DNA from: Sinomonas cyclohexanicum
GTDB taxonomy: Bacteria > Actinomycetota > Actinomycetes > Actinomycetales > Micrococcaceae
DNA: 64,000 nt
Reading direction: 5' to 3'
Assembly: GCF_020886775.1 (NCBI RefSeq)
Contig: NZ_AP024525.1
Span: 2,914,001 to 2,978,000 of the forward strand
Positions 16,992-25,704 of the stretch are shown piece by piece. A program made the translations under genes and the position numbers. Every line of letters starts with the position of its first letter. Within the stretch, counting starts at the first letter, position 1. Below the pieces are notes generated by a model, which made no database searches, was not told where the DNA came from, and worked only from the letters and a program-made list of their open reading frames with translations.

Positions 16992-18206
16992 ATGGACGCG
17001 AGCCTGAAGGCGCGGTTGAGGTCGGTCTACGAGGATCTGCACACACACCCGGAACTGTCCGAGCAGGAGCACCGGACGGCCGGGATCGCGGCCGGGTGGC
17101 TGCGGGAGCACGGCTATGAGGTGCACGAGAGCATCGGTGGCCACGGTGTGGTGGGGGTACTGCGCCGGGGTGAAGGACCCGTCGTGCTGCTGCGCGCTGA
17201 CATGGACGCGCTCCCGGTCACCGAGGACACGGGGCTCCCCTATTCGAGCACGGTGGCGGGGGTGATGCACGCCTGCGGGCATGACGTTCATGTGGCCTGC
17301 CTGATGGGTGCGGCCATGGTGCTCGCGACGCACCCCCAGCCATGGCTCGGAACCGTGGTCGCGCTGTTCCAGCCTGCGGAGGAACTGGGCGCCGGGGCCC
17401 GGAGCATGCTCGATGACGGGCTGTACGAGAAGGTGCCGCGCCCCGACGTCGTGCTCGGCCAGCACGTCGCCCCGATCCCCGCCGGCACGCTCGGGCTCCG
17501 GCCCGGCCCCTCGTTCGCGGCGAGCGACGAACTCAGGGTGACCCTCTTCGGGCGGGGAGGGCACGGCTCCCGCCCCGAGGCGACGGTGGACCCGGTCCTG
17601 ATGGCCGCGGCGACCGTCCAGCGGCTCCAGGGCGTGGTGTCCCGGGAGGTCGCCGGAACGGACATGGCCGTGCTCACGGTGGGCGCGCTGAATGCGGGCA
17701 CGAAGGCAAACATCATCCCCGACCGGGCCGAGCTCCTGATCAATGTGCGCACCTACCTCGACGACGTGCGCACGAGGGTGCTCGCCGGCATCGATCGGAT
17801 CGTCGCCGCCGAGGCCCAGGCGAGCGGCGCGACCACGCCGCCCACGGTGGAACGGCTCGGCGGCACGCCCGCCGTCGTCAACAGCCCCGATGCCGTGGGC
17901 CGGACCAGGGGCGTACTCGAATCGGTTGTCGGACCGGGGCGGGTCATCGACCCAGGACCGGTCACCGGAAGCGAAGACGTCGGCAAGCTGGCCACCGCGG
18001 CGGGCGCACCGCTCGTCTACTGGCTGCTCGGAGGCGCCGACCCAGCACCCTTCGCGGGCGCGGAGACGGTCGAGCAGATCGCAGCCGTCGTCGCTGGCCT
18101 GCCGTCCAACCACTCCCCCCATTTCCACCCCGTGCCCAGCCCCACGATCGAGATCGGCGTGGGCGCGCTCGTCGCGGCGGCCCGGAGCTGGCTCGGCACG
18201 CCCTGA
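16992..18206 (+). CDS. M20-family amidohydrolase
   Basis: Zinc-dependent amidohydrolase of 404 residues, related to hippurate/IAA-amino-acid hydrolases and N-acetyl amino acid deacylases. Metal ligands are visible in LLRADMDALPV, HACGHDVHV (Asp/His pair) and FQPAEELGAGA. The dimerisation/lid domain (RVTLFGRGGHGSRPEATVDP) is in the middle and the last metal-binding histidine is in SNHSPHFHPVP. Substrate is unknown. Confidence 0.93.
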   Translation: MDASLKARLRSVYEDLHTHPELSEQEHRTAGIAAGWLREHGYEVHESIGGHGVVGVLRRGEGPVVLLRADMDALPVTEDTGLPYSSTVAGVMHACGHDVHVACLMGAAMVLATHPQPWLGTVVALFQPAEELGAGARSMLDDGLYEKVPRPDVVLGQHVAPIPAGTLGLRPGPSFAASDELRVTLFGRGGHGSRPEATVDPVLMAAATVQRLQGVVSREVAGTDMAVLTVGALNAGTKANIIPDRAELLINVRTYLDDVRTRVLAGIDRIVAAEAQASGATTPPTVERLGGTPAVVNSPDAVGRTRGVLESVVGPGRVIDPGPVTGSEDVGKLATAAGAPLVYWLLGGADPAPFAGAETVEQIAAVVAGLPSNHSPHFHPVPSPTIEIGVGALVAAARSWLGTP

Positions 18207-18231
18207 CAGCGTCAGTCCGCGGGCCAGTCGC

Positions 18232-18432
18232 TCAGCGGATCCAATGGTGCAGGCCGAGCGGCTCGGCGAACCGGGCATCGGCGCGGCGGGCCTCGACCTG
18301 GGCGAGGCGCTCGACGTCGATCTCGTGTGTCTTGGGGCGGTCCGCCCACTCGACGAGGGCCTGGCCCACACGGTGGGCGAGCAGGTCGACGAGCCTGTGG
18401 GACTGCGGGCGGGCGATCGCGGTGGTGCTCAT
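18232..18432 (-). CDS. Small protein coupled to the ArsR-type regulator
   Basis: 66-residue protein beginning MSTTAIARPQSHRLVDLLAH and rich in charged residues, with no membrane segment or Cys. Its ATG overlaps the stop of the regulator gene by four bases (ATGA), which is the main evidence that it is translated. A similar layout, MFS then ArsR-type regulator then small protein, suggests a partner or modulator of the regulator, but I do not recognise it. Confidence 0.6.
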   Translation of the reverse strand: MSTTAIARPQSHRLVDLLAHRVGQALVEWADRPKTHEIDVERLAQVEARRADARFAEPLGLHHWIR

Positions 18433-19061
18433 GGCTTCTCCTGATGGCGTGAGTGGCCTTCGGGCCGCTGGGGGGCGAGCGGGAACGCGTTGATGTGGAT
18501 CTGGACGGGGCGGGCGCCGTCCGGCGCGGTGCGCTCCTTGAACTGGGCGATGAGGGAGCCCGCGAACTCCTCGAGCCTCGCGGACACCATGGCCAGCTCG
18601 GCGGCCGTGAGACGGACGTTGGTGGTGCTGGCGAGCGCAACGTCCGCCCACTCGGCCGGCTCCTCGAGCCAGCCGTGCTCCATGAAGTCGGCGAGTGCAG
18701 CGGCCCGGTGGTGCTCGAACTCGCGGCTCACGAGGTGGGCAGCCTGGGCGGTCGCGGGGTCGTCGGCGAGCTCGCGGGTGACGACCTGCAGGCTCCCCTT
18801 GGGCCGGTCCCACCACCGCTCGCGCCCCGTGCCCCGCCCCTCGACCTCGCGCAGGAAGTCGTGCTTGGCGAGCTGGCGCAGGTGGTAGCTGGTGGACCCG
18901 GTGGACTCGCCGAGGATCTCGGCCAGCGTGCCGGAGGTCTGCGGACCGAGCCGGGAGATGGTCTCGAGGATCTGCACCCGCAGGGGGTGGGCGAGGGCCT
19001 TGAGCGAGGCGACGTCTACGGTGCGCTTCGGCTCTGATGCGTTCCGGGCTGCCTCATCCAT
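18429..19061 (-). CDS. ArsR-type winged-helix transcriptional regulator
   Basis: 210-residue regulator with an HTH_20/ArsR-like winged helix at about residues 17-90 (VASLKALAHPLRVQILETIS, LAEILGESTGSTSYHLRQLA) and a C-terminal helical domain of ~110 residues (AAELAMVSARLEEFAGSLIA). It lacks the metal-binding ELCVCDL motif, so it is probably not a metal sensor. It lies downstream of an MFS exporter gene on the same strand, with a phased array of TTTGCA sites in the 108-bp gap, most simply its own operator. It overlaps a small downstream gene by four bases. Confidence 0.9.
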   Translation of the reverse strand: MDEAARNASEPKRTVDVASLKALAHPLRVQILETISRLGPQTSGTLAEILGESTGSTSYHLRQLAKHDFLREVEGRGTGRERWWDRPKGSLQVVTRELADDPATAQAAHLVSREFEHHRAAALADFMEHGWLEEPAEWADVALASTTNVRLTAAELAMVSARLEEFAGSLIAQFKERTAPDGARPVQIHINAFPLAPQRPEGHSRHQEKP

Positions 19062-19077
19062 GCCTCAAGGATAGGCC

Positions 19078-19151
19078 TGCAAAGGGATCTTTGCAATGTC
19101 CTCTTTGCAGACTTTCATTTGCAGTTACTTGTTTGCAGTGATCGCTTTGCA
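19078..19151 (-). promoter_or_regulatory. Phased array of TTTGCA sites upstream of the ArsR-type regulator
   Basis: On the plus strand TTTGCA begins at 19090, 19104, 19118, 19132 and 19146, an exact 14-bp period. A sixth copy is inverted (TGCAAA at 19078), forming with the first the perfect dyad TGCAAAGGGATCTTTGCA. A degenerate TTTGTC follows at 19160, in phase. The eight bases between sites vary. This is in the regulator's upstream region and looks like an operator array for a cooperative DNA-binding protein. Confidence 0.75.
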
Positions 19152-19169
19152 GCGAAGCCTTTGTCCGCG

Positions 19170-20465
19170 CTAACGGCGGGCAGCCTGCAGCGCGGCGAGG
19201 ACGCCGGCCGCCACGGCACAGGCGCCGAGGAACAGGACCGCGGCGGCACCGATGCCCATCGCGGCAGCAAGGGCCCCGAGGCCCAGCACCGGGACGGCGC
19301 TGCCGAGATAGGTCATGACGTACAGCAGGCTCACGGCCCGCGCGTGCCGCTCGGCCGGCACGGAGGCGGCAACGGCGTCGAACCCGGCACGGAAGGCGAT
19401 CCCCTGGCCGACGCCGGCCACGGCGCTGGCGGCCACGAGGGCGGAGGCGCTGCCTACCGCGGTGCCCCATGCGAGCGCCCCGAGCGAGCACGCGAGTACC
19501 GCCAGCCCGATCACCGCGTCGGCGCGCGCACGACGGCGCGTGCCCGGCACGAGCAACTGGCTCGCCGCGGATGCGGCGAGGGACAGCCCAGCGAGGGCGC
19601 CAAGGGCAACCAATGAGCCCGGCGCTGCCGCCGAGAGGCCGAGGGCGCGGCCGAACACGGCCGGGGAGAGCGCGAGCTGGTAGCCGAACAGGGCGAAGCT
19701 GAGGAAGCCGGTGGCGGCGGCGAGCCAGAACGTGCGGCGGCCCGACCCGGTGGGCACGGCACCGCGCAGGCTCCGCGGGGCAAGCAGCCGGGAAGGGCGC
19801 TCGGCCGCCCTGCAGGATTCCCCCGGCAGGAGCGGCGCGGGACGGGCACGGACCGCCACGAGTGGGACGAGCAATGCGGCGAGGGCAGCCAGATGCACGG
19901 CGAACGGGACCACGGGTCCCCCGGGGAGCAGGGCGAGCGCCCCGCCCAGCACAGGCCCGAGGGCGACGCCGCCGGACGAGGCCAGCAGGGTGAATCGGGA
20001 GGCCCACTCGGGCCGCTGCGGCAGGAGCTCCCTGAGGGCGGCAGCACACGCACCGGTGGCCAGGCCCACGGCCATGCCAGCCAGGACGCGCCCGGCGCAC
20101 AGCTGGGCGAGGGAGCCGGCGGACGCGAACACCACGCTGCCGGCCATGCCGATGAGCACTGCGAGCACCATGGCCGCCCTGCGGCCCACGTGGTCAGACC
20201 AGTGCCCGGCGGTCACGAGGACGCCCACGAGTGCGAGGACGTAGCTCGCGAACGCGATCGTCGTGCCGAGGCTCCCATACCCGAGGTGCGCCTGAAGCCC
20301 CGCGTACAGGGGCGTGGCGAGGTTCGCCCCGACGAGCAGGAGGAACAGCACGGCCCCCGAGAGGACCAGGCGCATGGTGCGGGAGGCGTCCCACCCGGAA
20401 CGGGCCGCGGGCGCGTTCATGCGCAGCTCGGCGAAGACGGTCATGTCCCAACTTTCGGGCAGCAC
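19170..20465 (-). CDS. MFS transporter (drug-efflux type)
   Basis: Twelve-helix major facilitator of up to 431 residues. Loop 2-3 reads GHWSDHVGRRAAMVLAVLIG and helix 5 GVALGPVLGGALALLPGG, features of drug/proton antiporters (DHA1-like). It is divergent from an Lrp-family gene, with a 15-bp palindrome between them, and is followed by an ArsR-type regulator on its own strand, so it may be under two regulators. Starts at 20465, 20444 (MTVFAEL) and 20420 (MNAPAAR) are all in frame; none has a strong ribosome-binding site. Confidence 0.9.
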   Translation of the reverse strand: MLPESWDMTVFAELRMNAPAARSGWDASRTMRLVLSGAVLFLLLVGANLATPLYAGLQAHLGYGSLGTTIAFASYVLALVGVLVTAGHWSDHVGRRAAMVLAVLIGMAGSVVFASAGSLAQLCAGRVLAGMAVGLATGACAAALRELLPQRPEWASRFTLLASSGGVALGPVLGGALALLPGGPVVPFAVHLAALAALLVPLVAVRARPAPLLPGESCRAAERPSRLLAPRSLRGAVPTGSGRRTFWLAAATGFLSFALFGYQLALSPAVFGRALGLSAAAPGSLVALGALAGLSLAASAASQLLVPGTRRRARADAVIGLAVLACSLGALAWGTAVGSASALVAASAVAGVGQGIAFRAGFDAVAASVPAERHARAVSLLYVMTYLGSAVPVLGLGALAAAMGIGAAAVLFLGACAVAAGVLAALQAARR

Positions 20466-20497
20466 GAAGTCTGAAGATCAATGTCTCACCAGCAAAT

Positions 20498-20512
20498 TGA
20501 TCATAATGATCA
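20498..20512. promoter_or_regulatory. Palindromic operator between MFS and Lrp genes
   Basis: TGATCAT-A-ATGATCA is a perfect 15-bp inverted repeat in an AT-rich stretch between divergent genes. Another TGATCA lies at 20540-20545 directly before the Lrp ATG and GATCA at 20476-20480, about one or two helical turns to either side. The layout suits Lrp-type cooperative binding. Confidence 0.65.
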
Positions 20513-20545
20513 GAGAAGACCCGACGAGTGACCTTGGAGTGATCA

Positions 20546-21049
20546 ATGAGCACCCTCGACGCCACCGACCTGAAGCTCCTCGTCGCCCTGGTCGAGGATC
20601 CCCGCGCGCAGATCGCCGAGCTGTCCGCCCGCGTGGGAGTGGCCAGGAACACCGTGCAGAGCCGCCTGAAGCGCCTCGAGCGAGCCGGGGTGCTGCGCGG
20701 GACCGGGCGCGACGTGGACCTTGCCGCCCTCGGCTACGACGTGGTCGCCTTCATCACCCTCGAGGTAGTGCACCGCGAGCTCGACGCCGTCATCGCCGGG
20801 CTCCGCCGGATCCCCACCGTGCTCGAGGCCTACGAGATCTCGGGCCGCGGCGACCTGTGGTGCCGGCTTGTGGCCGCCGACACCCACGAGCTGCAGGCCT
20901 CCCTCCGTCAGGTCCTGCGGATCCGGGGCGTCATCCGCTCCGAGACGGTCCTCGCGCTGCACGCCCACGTCGAGTACCGCGCCGACGCGCTGCTGCGGCG
21001 CGCCGCGGAGGTGGCGGCAGCCGCGGCGTCGGCCGCCTCCCCGCGATAG
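20546..21049 (+). CDS. Lrp/AsnC-family transcriptional regulator
   Basis: 167-residue regulator with HTH at about residues 5-55 (TDLKLLVALVEDPRAQIAEL, VGVARNTVQSRLKRLERAGV) and a RAM domain (DVVAFITLEVVHRELDAVIA onward). It ends in an Ala-rich tail. Divergent from an MFS transporter with a palindrome between them, it probably regulates that exporter and itself. The start ATG follows GGAGTGATCA. Confidence 0.93.
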   Translation: MSTLDATDLKLLVALVEDPRAQIAELSARVGVARNTVQSRLKRLERAGVLRGTGRDVDLAALGYDVVAFITLEVVHRELDAVIAGLRRIPTVLEAYEISGRGDLWCRLVAADTHELQASLRQVLRIRGVIRSETVLALHAHVEYRADALLRRAAEVAAAAASAASPR

Positions 21050-21059
21050 ATTGAGGGCC

Positions 21060-22055
21060 GTGATCATCGACAACGCCGTCTACCTCGACGGACACCGGGC
21101 CGCCCACCCCGAGACCCTCGAGCAGACGTTCGAGACCCTCGACGCGGTGGGCGGGAGCATGGCATGGATCGGCCTCTACCGCCCCACCATCGAGGAGATG
21201 GCCGAGGTCGCGCAGGAGTTCCACCTCCACGACCTGGCGGTCGAGGACGCCATCAACGCTCACCAGCGCCCCAAGATGGAACGCTACGACCAGATGCTCT
21301 TCACCGTGCTCCGCCCGGCCCGCTATGTCGACGAGACCGAGACCGTGGAGTTCGGCGAGCTGCACATCTTCACCGGGCCCAACTACGTGGTCACCGTCCG
21401 GCACGCCGAGACAGCCGGCGTCGGACTCGTGCGGAAGCGGCTCGAGACGAACCCGGACCTGCTCCGGCTGGGCCCGGAGGCCGTGCTCTACGCGCTTCTG
21501 GACCGGGTCGTCGACGACTACCGGCCGGTCGTGGCGGGCCTCGAGAATGACATCGACGAGATCGAGGACCAGCTCTTCGCCAACGATCCGAGCGTGTCCC
21601 GGCGCATCTACGAGCTGACGCGGGAGGTCCTGCAGTTCCAGCGCGCCGTCCACCCGCTCAAGCGGCTCATCGAGGGACTCGAGTCGGGGTTCACGAAGCA
21701 CGGCACCGATATCGAGCTCCAACGCAGCCTGCGGGACGTGCATGACCACCTCGAGCACATCGTCTCGCGCGCCGACGAGTTCCGCGACGTCCTCCAGAAC
21801 GCCCTCGTCCTGGACGGCACCCTGACGTCCAACCGGCAGAATGAGACGAGTCTCGCGCAGAACGAGCAGGTCAAGCGCATCTCCTCGTGGGCCGCCATCT
21901 TCTTCGCGCCTGCCCTCGTCACCGGCATCTACGGCATGAACTTCAAGGCGATGCCCGAGCTCGAGTGGGACCTCGGCTACCCGTACGCGCTCGTGCTCAT
22001 GGTCGTGGCGGGCTTCGTCCTGTGGCTGATCTTCAAGTGGAAGCAGTGGCTGTAA
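21060..22055 (+). CDS. corA: CorA-type magnesium/cobalt transporter
   Basis: Pentameric Mg2+/Co2+ channel, 331 residues from the GTG at 21060. The cytoplasmic funnel occupies residues 1-265. Two C-terminal transmembrane helices carry the selectivity motif GMN at residues 292-294 (TGIYGMNFKAMPEL) with the periplasmic loop ELEWDLGYPYAL. The C-terminus is basic (FKWKQWL). The gene starts 10 bp after the Lrp gene stops, so it may be co-transcribed, although the functions seem unrelated. Confidence 0.94.
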   Translation: MIIDNAVYLDGHRAAHPETLEQTFETLDAVGGSMAWIGLYRPTIEEMAEVAQEFHLHDLAVEDAINAHQRPKMERYDQMLFTVLRPARYVDETETVEFGELHIFTGPNYVVTVRHAETAGVGLVRKRLETNPDLLRLGPEAVLYALLDRVVDDYRPVVAGLENDIDEIEDQLFANDPSVSRRIYELTREVLQFQRAVHPLKRLIEGLESGFTKHGTDIELQRSLRDVHDHLEHIVSRADEFRDVLQNALVLDGTLTSNRQNETSLAQNEQVKRISSWAAIFFAPALVTGIYGMNFKAMPELEWDLGYPYALVLMVVAGFVLWLIFKWKQWL

Positions 22056-22117
22056 GAGGCGCGGCCTGCCCGGACCTGCCGGGGCCAAAGCTGCCGAGGC
22101 CCGGCGAGGGCAGCTAG

Positions 22118-23116
<999 letters not shown>

Positions 23117-23195
23117 ACCACACCGAGGGGCACTTCGGAGCATCGGGCCTTCGGACCCTTCCCGGGCGGGCGCAGGCGTTCCTAGCATGGTTGCC

Positions 23196-23708
23196 ATGAC
23201 CAGCCAGCAGCCCCCGTATGCGGCGAAGGGCCCGGTTCCGCCGCTTGACCTGCCCTATTACGGCGCCCCGCCCGTCGAGGCGTTCACGCGCGTCTTCAAG
23301 AAGTACGCGGTCTTCACCGGCCGCGCGAGCCGTAGCGAGTTCTGGTGGTGGGCCCTGGCCTCGGCCATCATCTCGGCGGTCCTCAACTCCATCGGCCAGA
23401 CGATCGTCAACGGCCAGCCCACAGGGACGAGCCCCCTGGGCGGGGCCTGGGCCCTGGCGACCGTGGTCCCCGGGCTCGCCGTCGCCGCCCGGCGCCTGCA
23501 CGATGTGAACCTGAGCGCGTGGCTCCTGCTGCTCGCCCTCATCCCCGTGCTCGGCTGGATTGCCCTGATCGTCATGCTCGCCCAGCGCGAGAACCCTCTG
23601 GGGCAGAGGTACGACCGCAGGCCGGGCATGCAGTACGGCCCGCCCACGTATCCCCCGCCGCCCTACCCACCGGCTTCTCCGCCGCCGGCACCCGGGCCGC
23701 AGCCCTGA
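23196..23708 (+). CDS. DUF805 membrane protein
   Basis: 170-residue membrane protein with the DUF805 pattern: a soluble N-terminus, then FTGRASRSEFWWWALASAII, LAVAARRLHDVNLSAWLLLL and a fourth hydrophobic stretch, about four helices in all. The C-terminus is a Pro/Tyr-rich cytoplasmic tail (GPPTYPPPPYPPASPP). DUF805 proteins have no firm function. ATG at 23196 is preferred; an ATG at 23187 adds three residues. Confidence 0.9.
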   Translation: MTSQQPPYAAKGPVPPLDLPYYGAPPVEAFTRVFKKYAVFTGRASRSEFWWWALASAIISAVLNSIGQTIVNGQPTGTSPLGGAWALATVVPGLAVAARRLHDVNLSAWLLLLALIPVLGWIALIVMLAQRENPLGQRYDRRPGMQYGPPTYPPPPYPPASPPPAPGPQP

Positions 23709-23759
23709 GGCGCGGCGTACGCGCGGTGCCGGGTACGACAGAGCACGCGGCGCCGGATA

Positions 23760-23803
23760 CGACAGAAGGGGTCCCAGCCATCAGGCTGGGACCCTTTCTG
23801 TCG
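23760..23803. terminator. Strong bidirectional hairpin terminator
   Basis: A 20-bp stem (23760-23779 with 23784-23803, one G-T pair) with loop ATCA, stem centre GGGTCCCAGCC/GGCTGGGACCC. The outer AGAA/TTCT pairs give short T-runs in both directions. It lies between the DUF805 gene on the plus strand and tRNA-Ala on the minus strand, so it can serve both. Confidence 0.85.
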
Positions 23804-23822
23804 CCTCTGACGAGGGCATGCG

Positions 23823-23895
23823 TGGAGCCTAGGGGATTTGAACCCCTGACCTCTTCGATGCGAACGAAGCGCTCTACCAACTGAGCTAAGACCCC
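23823..23895 (-). tRNA. tRNA-Ala, anticodon CGC
   Basis: 73-nt cloverleaf on the minus strand. Acceptor GGGGTCT pairs with AGGCTCC plus discriminator A; D arm GCTC-AGTTGGTA-GAGC; anticodon stem CTTCG/CGAAG with loop TTCGCAT, giving anticodon CGC (codon GCG, alanine); T arm AGGGG-TTCAAAT-CCCCT. CCA is not encoded. Codon GCG is used heavily in the surrounding genes. Confidence 0.95.
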
Positions 23896-24017
23896 TCGGT
23901 GCGGGTTCTACGTTACTGGGGCGGGGCCCAAAAGCCAAATCGAACGGAGACGGTTCACGGGCGTGCAACGCCAGGTTCCGGCTGTGGGCCATGGGCAGAC
24001 GTGCTGGCCCGACGAGG

Positions 24018-24935
24018 CTACGCCCGGCGGCGGTTGAGCACCTCGTCGAGGTTGCCGAGCGCGCCCGCACGGGCCGCAGGACGCGGAGCGATCGCCGGCA
24101 CGCCGGGGACGGTGCCGGGCTCCGGCGAGTCGGGCTTCGGCTTGAGTGTGGGGCGGCCTTCAGGCTTGGGGTCGGCCGGGGCCTCGAGCGGGGCCGGGTC
24201 TGGGCGCTCGGCCTTGGCTGCCTCGACGTAGCCGGGTTTGGGGACCTCCACGGGCTCCCATTCCTCTGGTGCGCCCGTGGCCTTGGCCTCTGCGGTCGCG
24301 GCGGCCTGGGATGCCTTCGCGACCTCGAGCGCGAACGCCCTCAGTTCGCCGTGGGTCATGGCGCGCGGAGCGGGCTCCGGATCAGTGCCTGCGTCGAAGA
24401 CCTCACTCGGGACACGCGGAGGCGAGGGGCGGAGCGGCTCGGCGTCGGTGGCGCGCATCGCTGAACGGAACGCCGCATCGACGCGCCTCTTCCTGTCGCG
24501 CATGGCGAGCGCGCGCAGGGTCGCCACGGCGGCCGCCGCGCCGGCGGCGCACACCGCGGGCACCCATCCCGGGAGGCCCACCACGAGGAGCACGAGGGTC
24601 ACCGGGACGGCAAGGGCGGAAACGAGCCCGACGAGCGCGACGGACATGCGGCCCCACCGGATCCGGAGCGGCGCCGTGGAGCCCTCCCGTGCGGGGCCCG
24701 CCCCCGGGGAGGCAATCCCCTCCACTGCGGGTGCGGGTGCGGACGACGGCGGCCCGGCGGCTGCCGCGCGGACGGTCGCCTCGGCGGCGGCCTCGCCGCC
24801 GGACTCCATGAGGAGGGCAGCCTCGCCCGCCGGCCGCTCCGCCCGGCGCCGGCGGGTCAGGTACGGCGCGACCCACAGAAGCCACACGAGCACGGCTGCG
24901 CCGAGCACCGTCGAGCTGCTGAGGGCGAGATCCAT
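24018..24935 (-). CDS. Membrane protein resembling the Glp receptor (GlpR/Rv0996 type)
   Basis: 305-residue protein. A first transmembrane helix near the N-terminus is followed by an Arg cluster (LLWVAPYLTRRRRAERPAGE), then an acidic/Ala-rich linker, a hydrophobic pair at about residues 110-160 (VALVGLVSALAVPVTLVLLV) and a long charged, Pro-rich cytoplasmic tail. The layout and position after galU-rimJ match the actinobacterial protein Rv0996/GLPR, the membrane partner of the gephyrin-like Glp in corynebacterial cell division. Homology here is inferred from context and topology, not from a search. No moeA/glp gene is beside it, unlike in mycobacteria. Confidence 0.6.
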   Translation of the reverse strand: MDLALSSSTVLGAAVLVWLLWVAPYLTRRRRAERPAGEAALLMESGGEAAAEATVRAAAAGPPSSAPAPAVEGIASPGAGPAREGSTAPLRIRWGRMSVALVGLVSALAVPVTLVLLVVGLPGWVPAVCAAGAAAAVATLRALAMRDRKRRVDAAFRSAMRATDAEPLRPSPPRVPSEVFDAGTDPEPAPRAMTHGELRAFALEVAKASQAAATAEAKATGAPEEWEPVEVPKPGYVEAAKAERPDPAPLEAPADPKPEGRPTLKPKPDSPEPGTVPGVPAIAPRPAARAGALGNLDEVLNRRRA

Positions 24936-25079
24936 AGCTAAAACCGTAGGAGGAACGCCGGGACGCGACACGGATTAGCGTCGGTGTGTCGCGAGAACCC
25001 CAGCAACGGGTGAGGAACACCACAGGGGCGCCGCTCCGCCGTCGTGCGCCGCTGGCGGGAACCGCGCCTGCGCCCGAGC

Positions 25080-25697
25080 TCAGCGAGAGGCGAGCCACCG
25101 TCCCAGAAGGCCCTCCTCCGGCACCTCCTCGGCGGTCAGCGCGAACGAATCGTGGTCGGCCCAGGCCCCGTTGATGTGCAGGTAGCGCGGCCGCAGCCCC
25201 TCGGGGCGGAAGCGGAGCTTCTCGACAACCCGCAGGCTCGGCTTGTTCTCGGGCCGGATGTTGATCTCCATCCGGTGCAGCCCGAGCTCGCGGAAGCAGT
25301 GGTCGGTGGCGAGGGCCACGGCCGTCGGGGCGATCCCCCGGCCGGCGTGCTCGCGGTCCACCCAGTAGCCGAGCGTCGCCATGAGCGCCGAGCCCCACAC
25401 GATCGAGGAGACCGTGAGCTGCCCGACGATGGGCGCGCGGCGGTCGCGCGGGTCATCGAGGGTGATGACGAACGGAAGGGCCGAGCCCTCGCGCGCCTGA
25501 TGTGTGAGGGAGCGGACCATGTCACGGAACGTCGGCAGGGTCCCGCCCGGCTGGGGGTTCGAGGCCTCCCAGGGGGCAAGCCATTCCCGGTTCCGGGCCC
25601 TCACCGACATCCATTCGGCGCGGTCGGACATGCGCAGCGGCCGCAGGACGAGGTCACCCGAGCGCAGGGTCACGGGCCACAGGCCCGAGGACCACAT
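25080..25697 (-). CDS. GNAT acetyltransferase, RimJ-like
   Basis: 205-residue GNAT enzyme of the RimJ/RimL group, which acetylates ribosomal-protein N-termini in E. coli. The fold is seen as LVLRPLRMSDRAEWMSVRAR, then the acetyl-CoA block LGYWVDREHAGRGIAPTAVA and EINIRPENKPSLRVVEKLRF. The start is ATG at 25697, 7 bp after galU; an ATG at 25727 would overlap galU. It lies between galU and the GlpR-like gene, the same place as Rv0995 in mycobacteria. Confidence 0.88.
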   Translation of the reverse strand: MWSSGLWPVTLRSGDLVLRPLRMSDRAEWMSVRARNREWLAPWEASNPQPGGTLPTFRDMVRSLTHQAREGSALPFVITLDDPRDRRAPIVGQLTVSSIVWGSALMATLGYWVDREHAGRGIAPTAVALATDHCFRELGLHRMEINIRPENKPSLRVVEKLRFRPEGLRPRYLHINGAWADHDSFALTAEEVPEEGLLGRWLASR

Positions 25698-25704
25698 GCG
25701 CGGT

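Noticed and set aside
19078-19151. CRISPR array
   Set aside because: Repeats are six bases with eight-base spacers, far too short, and there are no cas genes.
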